Below, in pieces: positions 9,201 to 10,077 of a DNA stretch of 10,077 nt. A program made the translations under genes and the position numbers. The notes under the pieces were generated by a model. The model ran no database searches. It had not been told where the DNA came from and worked only from the letters and a program-made list of their open reading frames with translations. Numbering within the stretch: position 1 is the stretch's first letter; the number at the start of each line of letters is the position of its first letter. This DNA is from Phycisphaerae bacterium (GTDB taxonomy: Bacteria; Planctomycetota; Phycisphaerae; UBA1845): the NCBI GenBank assembly GCA_029260155.1, contig JAJDDU010000531.1, positions 1-10,077 of the forward strand. The letters run 5' to 3'.

Positions 9201-9633
9201 GGACGGCGACGGCGTGGCTGACTGCAACGACGGCTGTCTGAACGATCCGCTCAAACTTGCTCCGGGCCAGTGTGGGTGCGGCATTGCCGACACCGATACG
9301 GACGGAGACGGAGCCGCCGACTGCGGCGACCTGTGCCCGGCCGATCCGTTCAAGATCGCGCCCGGTGTATGCGGCTGTGGCCACCCCGACCTTGATGCTG
9401 ACGGGGACGGTGTTCCCCGGTGCATTGATCTTTGCGACCACGACGCGAATGAGGTCGTTCCAGGTGTGTGCGGGTGCGGCGTACCAGAGACGGATGCGGA
9501 CCACGACGGCGTGCCGGATTGCCTGGCTGCGATCCCGACGGTGTCGCCGTGGGGCATGAGTGCACTGCTCGCGTTGCTGTTGATGGGCCTAGCCATCAAG
9601 TTCCGTGAGACGACGCGCGAGCGTCCGACGTAG
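1..9633 (+). CDS. Giant secreted Cys/Asp-rich tandem-repeat protein with IPTL-CTERM-like tail, 5' partial
   Basis: The reading frame has no stop from base 1 to the TAG at 9631-9633, giving about 3,210 visible residues. A GTG at 109 could be called as a start, but it has no Shine-Dalgarno sequence and the 36 codons before it read as the same domain, so the gene is cut by the window edge and its signal peptide is out of view. Visible order: DUF4114-like segment (1-264), 89 repeats of 33 residues plus three of 20 residues (265-9531), one Cys-rich insertion inside unit 3 (541-816), and a sorting tail (9532-9630). The repeats resemble thrombospondin type 3 calcium-binding repeats: Asp-x-Asp ladders followed by Cys. 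By my count the visible part has about 377 cysteines and roughly 7 Asp per unit, so it is extremely acidic. Inferred role: an extracellular, calcium-rigidified, disulfide-linked stalk or adhesin held at the envelope. No enzyme domain is visible. The gene ends 31 bp before a terminator and no partner gene is seen. Confidence 0.93.
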   Translation, partial: GSGFGVSGSANSLNLSGGNFHWIDTVDDDEDTWSSDVSANSDGVDHMITYLVEGGATQSVTWVLCFEDMDGGGDQDYNDLVVEVVVDTCPDDPNKVSPGACGCGLPDVDDDNDGNADCIDQCPDDPDKAIPGQCGCGAPDTDTDGDGTADCIDACANDPLKTDPGECGCGVADTNTDSDGDDDDDDDSDCDSDDSGDDSDGACCDPVGPSCGNGLCEPFAGEDCLSCPGDCRGKQSGQPWKRYCCGDGAGENPVGCDDDRCNRDEWACTGDCASDCLDGCLDDPNKTEPGQCGCGVPDTDDDGDGVANCNDGCPSDPLKVDGGVCGCGVSDVDTDGDGTSDCSDGCPGDPDKSAAGECGCGQPDTDTDSDGTADCNDGCPGDPNKVQPGDCGCGVADSDADNDGTADCNDGCPNDANKTAPGACGCGVADSDTDGDGSVDCVDGCPTDPAKTAPGDCGCGVADVDSDGDGAADCVDGCPGDAGKTEPGVCGCGVPDADGDGDGTLNCEDGCPADPNKTSSGACGCGNPDTDTDNDGTADCDDDCPNDPNKTDVGVCGCGISDSDSDGDGTPDCQDQCPSDPNKALPGACGCGTPDTDGDGDGTADCNDGCPTDPSKTSGGICGCGVSDDDTDTDGTADCIDGCPNDLNKTDPGVCGCGVADTDADGDTIPDCIDQCPGKPDTDADGDGVLDCDDGCPNDFNKTAPGICGCGISDVDTDTDGTADCNDACPSDPNKIIAGQCGCGNPDTDTDSDGVADCNDGCPNDIDKTQPGVCGCGNPETDSDADGTPDCNDDCPADPSKVTPGICGCGASDGDSDGDGTADCNDACPADPTKTVAGVCGCGTPDTDSDSDGTPNCIDGCPTDPNKVVAGVCGCGVSDADGDGDGTANCLDDCPVDPLKTSPGICGCGVADTDSDADGTEDCIDNCPADPSKVNPGACGCGVSDADSDGDGTSDCNDNCPADPLKTAPGQCGCGIPDTDGDGDGVSDCNDDCPDDFAKTDPGECGCDEDDDDGDDDDMPDCHDGCPTDPNKTEPGICGCGVADTDTDGDSAPECVDNCPDDALKTEPGACGCGVLDTDGDGDGTADCNDGCPIDPAKTAPGVCGCGIADGDVDGDGTADCNDQCPSDATKTVPGLCGCGIPDTDSDADGTPDCTDQCPSDPLKTSPGICGCGIADTDGDGDGTADCQDGCPADPNKTAPGVCGCGVPNTDSDGDAIPDCLDECPTDPAKTTPGQCGCGTPDTDTDNDGTADCNDQCPNDFNKTAPGVCGCGVSDFDSDFDGTLDCVDGCPLDPNKTNPGICGCGVADTDTDNDGVADCNDQCKNKPDVDTDGDGVLDCLEDCPNDPLKTDAGLCGCGVADTDTDNDGTPDCADQCPQDPSKIVPGVCGCGTLDTDTDGDGAADCVDSCPFDPTKTDPGTCGCGTPDTDSDGDGTPNCNDECPVDPGKLIPGQCGCGIPDTDADGDGTADCNDGCPSDSTKTAPGVCGCGVPDVDTDADGTLDCNDGCPADPTKVNPGACGCGAPDTDTDSDGTADCNDGCPIDPGKIAPGACGCGVADTDSDGDGTPDCSDNCPADPAKINAGLCGCGVADTDSDGDGTPDCTDGCPADPNKYAPGVCGCGVPDTDTDADGVADCIDGCPGDPAKTAPGTCGCGVGDTDTDGDGTADCNDACPTDPNKIAPGVCGCGVSDNDSDSDGTADCNDSCPSDPSKIVPGICGCGTADTDSDGDGTADCNDGCPNDPNKILPGVCGCGVLDTDTDIDGTADCHDGCPNDPNKVSAGVCGCGIADTDNDSDGTPNCNDDCPNDPNKIAAGQCGCGILDVDADNDGTADCNDGCPNDPAKTAPGVCGCGVADIDTDNDGTLNCNDGCPSDPFKTSPGQCGCGVADTDSDSDGTADCNDDCPLDPLKLAAGVCGCGVSDVDSDSDGTSDCNDNCPSDPFKIIPGICGCGVPDTDTDSDGTPDCNDQCPNDPLKTAPGDCDCGTPDTDTDSDGTPDCSDQCPNDPLKTAPGSCGCGTPDTDTDNDGTADCNDNCPSDPAKTQAGACGCGTPDTDTDSDGTADCNDSCPNDPAKTAPGACGCGTADTDTDSDGTADCNDGCPNDVSKTVPGICGCGVPDTDTDSDGTPDCNDQCPSDPLKTAPGECGCGTPDTDTDADGTPDCIDNCPSDPLKTAPGTCGCGTPDTDSDSDGTPDCNDQCPDDPAKTVPGECGCGTPDTDTDNDGIADCNDQCPIDPLKTSPGVCGCGVPDVDTDNDGVLDCVDGCPIDPLKTNPGICGCGIADTDTDSDGVADCNDQCKNAPDVDTDGDGVLDCLENCPNDPDKFEPGLCGCGTPDTDTDNDGTPDCDDQCLNDPLKTQPGQCGCGNPDTDTDTDGTADCNDGCPDDPGKTSPGICGCGVADTDTDNDGTPDCNDLCSNDPDKVLPGQCGCGTPDTDTDNDGVADCVDGCPNDPLKTMPGLCGCGVADVDTDGDTVLDCNDQCPTDPLKTDPGQCGCGNPDTDSDSDGTADCNDNCPNDPLKIAPGACGCGIADTDADNDGTPDCNDGCPDDPDKVAPGACGCGTADTDTDNDGTADCNDLCPNDPLKVAPGVCGCGTPDTDTDNDGTADCIDGCPNDPSKVTPGVCGCGTPDTDADNDGTPDCNDQCPNDPLKTAPGICGCGVPDDDTDNDGTLDCNDGCPIDPLKVLPGVCGCGVSDDDADNDGTPDCNDQCPNDPLKTLPGVCGCGVADDDTDNDGTLDCNDLCPDDPDKIVPGICGCGTADTDTDSDGTADCNDQCPNDPLKTLPGVCGCGTADTDSDGDGTADCNDQCPNDPFKITPGQCGCGTADTDADSDGTADCNDLCPNDPFKLVPGQCGCGFADTDTDNDGTADCNDQCPNDPLKLVPGQCGCGNPDTDSDNDGTADCIDQCPNDPLKLVPGQCGCGTADTDADSDGTADCIDNCPNDPNKINPGACGCGTPDTDTDSDGTPDCNDACPADPLKIAPGQCGCGSPDTDTDSDGVADCNDGCPGDPLKTGPGDCGCGNPDTDTDGDGVADCNDGCPGDPLKSGPGECGCGSPDTDTDGDGVADCNDGCLNDPLKLAPGQCGCGIADTDTDGDGAADCGDLCPADPFKIAPGVCGCGHPDLDADGDGVPRCIDLCDHDANEVVPGVCGCGVPETDADHDGVPDCLAAIPTVSPWGMSALLALLLMGLAIKFRETTRERPT
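541..816 (+). other. Acidic linker plus Cys-rich module inserted inside repeat unit 3
   Basis: Unit 3 begins normally at 463 and reaches its Asp ladder at 540. It is then interrupted by 92 residues and finishes with its last seven residues, ASDCLDG, at 817-837. The insertion opens with a run of Asp and Ser (541-603, starting with seven Asp). It continues with a cysteine module: CGNGLCEPFAGEDCLSCPGD (about 631-690), then KRYCCGDG and GCDDDRC (about 721-783). It holds 14 cysteines, an even number. The CGNGxCE...EDCxxCPxDC pattern followed by RYCCGDG is one I recognise from other large secreted bacterial proteins, where it occurs as a separate extracellular module of unknown function. The GAC/GAT-rich acid run could be prone to slippage. 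Confidence 0.8.
2026..2085 (+). repeat. Short 20-residue unit no. 1, between full units 15 and 16
   Basis: The unit starts CPGKPDTDADGDG and ends VLDCDDG. Compared with a full unit it lacks positions 5-17, that is the P-x-K-x-x-P-G-x-CGCG part, while keeping the leading Cys, the complete Asp ladder and the late Cys. What remains is close to a canonical thrombospondin type 3 repeat. Two cysteines are lost together, so parity is preserved. Confidence 0.9.
2977..3075 (+). repeat. Hyperacidic variant repeat, unit 25
   Basis: This unit keeps all four cysteines and the 33-residue length. However, the residues after CGC become DEDDDDGDDDD instead of G-x-x-DTDTDxDG, so the glycine at position 16 and the regular D-x-D spacing are lost, and Met follows the acid run. 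It is the strongest departure from consensus among the 89 units. Its Asp run echoes the acidic linker at 541-603. The regular calcium loop is probably altered here, which could make a local bend or flexible spot. Confidence 0.8.
3967..4026 (+). repeat. Short 20-residue unit no. 2, between full units 34 and 35
   Basis: The unit starts CKNKPDVDTDGDG and ends VLDCLED. It has the same 13-residue deletion as the short unit at 2026, but with Lys in place of Pro after the first Cys and Leu-Glu after the last Cys. These features are shared with the short unit at 6898, so those two are closer relatives of each other. Confidence 0.9.
6898..6957 (+). repeat. Short 20-residue unit no. 3, between full units 63 and 64
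   Basis: The unit starts CKNAPDVDTDGDG and ends VLDCLEN. It is nearly the same as the short unit at 3967 and is preceded by a closely matching full unit (6799-6897 versus 3868-3966). Over the 53 residues of full plus short unit, 47 are identical. This points to duplication of a larger segment rather than a third independent deletion. Confidence 0.9.
9433..9531 (+). repeat. C-terminal capping repeat, unit 89
   Basis: The last unit begins CDHDANEVVPG. It lacks Pro at position 2 and has Glu instead of the otherwise invariant Lys at position 7. It carries His in the Asp ladder (DADHDG) and ends in CLAA instead of C-x-D-x. The four cysteines remain. Degenerate terminal units are common at the ends of repeat arrays, where one face has no neighbour. 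Here it joins directly to the sorting tail. Confidence 0.8.
9532..9630 (+). other. IPTL-CTERM-like protein-sorting tail
   Basis: The final 33 residues start with IPTVSPWGM, followed by a hydrophobic helix of about 16 residues (SALLALLLMGLAI) and a basic end containing KFRETTRER. This three-part layout and the motif match the IPTL-CTERM class (usual motif IPTLSxWG), one of the PEP-CTERM-like signals processed by exosortases; XrtH is the enzyme assigned to it. Pro replaces the common Glu before Trp-Gly. The family knowledge implies Sec export, membrane capture by the helix, cleavage near the motif and delivery to the outer surface. No exosortase gene is in the window. Confidence 0.85.
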
Positions 9634-9664
9634 AATCCGCCGGTTGTGATCCAAACGGATGATC

Positions 9665-9695
9665 AAGGCCGCCCTTCGGGGCGGCCTTCTTGTTG
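9665..9695 (+). terminator. Intrinsic terminator of the repeat-protein gene
   Basis: A perfect 10-bp stem, AAGGCCGCCC (9665-9674) with GGGCGGCCTT (9679-9688), closes a TTCG tetraloop with a C-G closing pair, the extra-stable UUCG type. A short T-rich stretch (CTTGTTG) follows. It lies 31 bp after the stop codon. The opposite strand has no T tract after the stem, so it probably works only on the + strand. Confidence 0.88.
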
Positions 9696-10012
9696 GAATG
9701 GGTGTCGTCTTCGACGATTGCATTCTGTATGCGCGCTCTTCTGGCTGAGGGATTCGCGCAGTCGTTGCTTGATTCTCCGATGGAGCAGATGCTGTCGCCG
9801 ATGGGCGGACGCAACTCGCAGATTCGTCGTTGGAGGGTTCACTATCTTACGCGTGGTGGATCAGTGGGTTGCAGGACGTGCCGGGCGACATCGGTGTGAG
9901 CGCTCGATGAAGCACATCTTGAAGCGGACACCTCCGACGGGATGGTGAGATCGGAGATGAACGGTCCGAGCCTCTCACGACGCGATTCCAAGGAACTACG
10001 AACAATAGAGGT
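9696..10012. other. Stretch without a convincing gene
   Basis: About 320 bp after the terminator hold only short open frames with no recognisable product, no well-placed Shine-Dalgarno sequence and no repeats. A frame on the + strand ending at 9899 (with MRALLAEGFAQSLLDSP) and one ending at 9948 overlap each other and start in or before the terminator. I see no tRNA, no clear promoter and no inverted repeats marking a mobile element. It could be a decayed gene or plain intergenic DNA. Confidence 0.5.
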
Positions 10013-10077
10013 TCATCCGACTAAAGCGTACTTGGTCTCGTGGAGGGCGAGGATTCTGAGTTTGAAGAACTCGTGGT
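10013..10077 (-). CDS. Possible C-terminal tail of a convergent minus-strand gene
   Basis: Read on the minus strand from the right edge, this gives HEFFKLRILALHETKYALVG and then TGA at 10015-10013. Third codon positions are mostly G or C up to that stop and less so beyond it, which weakly fits real coding ending here. I do not recognise the product. The competing reading is a + strand frame open from 9900 to the window end (possible ATG at 9942 or 9957). Its third positions coincide with those of the minus frame, so GC3 alone cannot separate the two. Confidence 0.2.
   Translation of the reverse strand, partial: HEFFKLRILALHETKYALVG

Larger units (their letters stand above)
265..9531 (+). repeat. 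Tandem array of 89 x 99-bp units (33 residues) plus 3 x 60-bp short units
   Basis: Each unit reads CPxDPxKxxPGxCGCGxx then D-x-D-x-D-x-DG-x-x-DCxDx. Cysteines sit at unit positions 1, 13, 15 and 30, and aspartates typically at 4, 19, 21, 23, 25, 29 and 32. Blocks: units 1-3 at 265-837 (unit 3 split by an insertion), units 4-15 at 838-2025, short unit at 2026-2085, units 16-34 at 2086-3966, short unit at 3967-4026, units 35-63 at 4027-6897, short unit at 6898-6957, units 64-89 at 6958-9531. Unit lengths sum exactly to the protein length, so there is no hidden indel. All four cysteines are present in all 89 units. The Asp ladder resembles thrombospondin type 3 calcium loops; the added K-x-x-P-G-x-CGCG half is specific to this longer unit type. 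Calcium binding and intra-unit disulfides are inferred. Codons for the same residues differ widely between units. Confidence 0.95.

Noticed and set aside
265..9531. CRISPR array
   Set aside because: The period is 99 bp, repeats and 'spacers' are both conserved protein code, and the whole array is one open reading frame.
265..9531. RTX-type calcium repeats
   Set aside because: RTX nonapeptides are Gly-rich (GGxGxDxxx) and lack cysteine; these units have four cysteines and a D-x-D-x-D-x-DG ladder closer to thrombospondin type 3 repeats.
265..9531. Assembly artefact by false expansion of one repeat
   Set aside because: Units differ from each other at many synonymous and some replacement positions and fall into zones, which a false expansion would not create. 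A collapse of identical units, especially between 8100 and 8850, cannot be excluded.
109..9633. Taking GTG at 109 as the true start
   Set aside because: The frame is open back to base 1, no Shine-Dalgarno sequence precedes it, and starting there would cut a DUF4114-like domain and leave a sorted protein with no signal peptide.
9596..9948. Small open frames around the terminator (minus 9596-9814, plus 9646-9948, plus 9690-9899)
   Set aside because: They overlap each other, the end of the large gene or the terminator hairpin, have no good ribosome binding site and give no recognisable product.

Overview
The window is almost entirely one gene: the 3' part of a giant, cysteine- and aspartate-rich, secreted repeat protein on the + strand. 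The frame is already open at base 1 and runs to a TAG at 9631-9633, so about 3,210 residues are visible and the true start lies upstream. High GC, a DUF4114-like segment, thrombospondin-type-3-like Asp repeats, a CGNGxC/EDCxxCPxDC cysteine module and an IPTL-CTERM-type C-terminus together suggest a Gram-negative-type bacterium, perhaps a planctomycete (e.g. Phycisphaerae-like). That assignment is inference: IPTL-CTERM proteins also occur in Proteobacteria and the window has no phylogenetic marker.

Layout. 1-264: end of an N-terminal globular domain with a DUF4114-type motif. 265-9531: tandem array of 89 units of 33 residues (99 bp) plus three shortened 20-residue units. Unit 3 is split by a 92-residue acidic and Cys-rich insertion (541-816). 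9532-9630: 33-residue IPTL-CTERM-like sorting tail (motif, membrane helix, Arg-rich end). 9665-9695: strong intrinsic terminator with a UUCG loop. 9696-10012: no convincing gene. 10013-10077: possible C-terminal tail of a convergent minus-strand gene, very tentative.

The array follows strict rules. All four cysteines are kept in all 89 full units, and each short unit keeps exactly two. The lysine at position 7 is kept in 88 of 89, and the glycine at position 11 in all. No unit shows a length change other than the three identical 13-residue deletions and the one insertion. Synonymous codons vary widely between units, so the protein pattern is held by selection rather than by very recent copying, although a few near-identical neighbours show recent exchange in the last third. 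Residue preferences at positions 6 and 24 change abruptly near units 48-51, which divides the array into zones.

The likely product is a long, calcium-binding, disulfide-cross-linked stalk or adhesin, exported and sorted through an exosortase-type route. No multi-gene system is visible. The novelty, if any, is in the architecture of this one protein.
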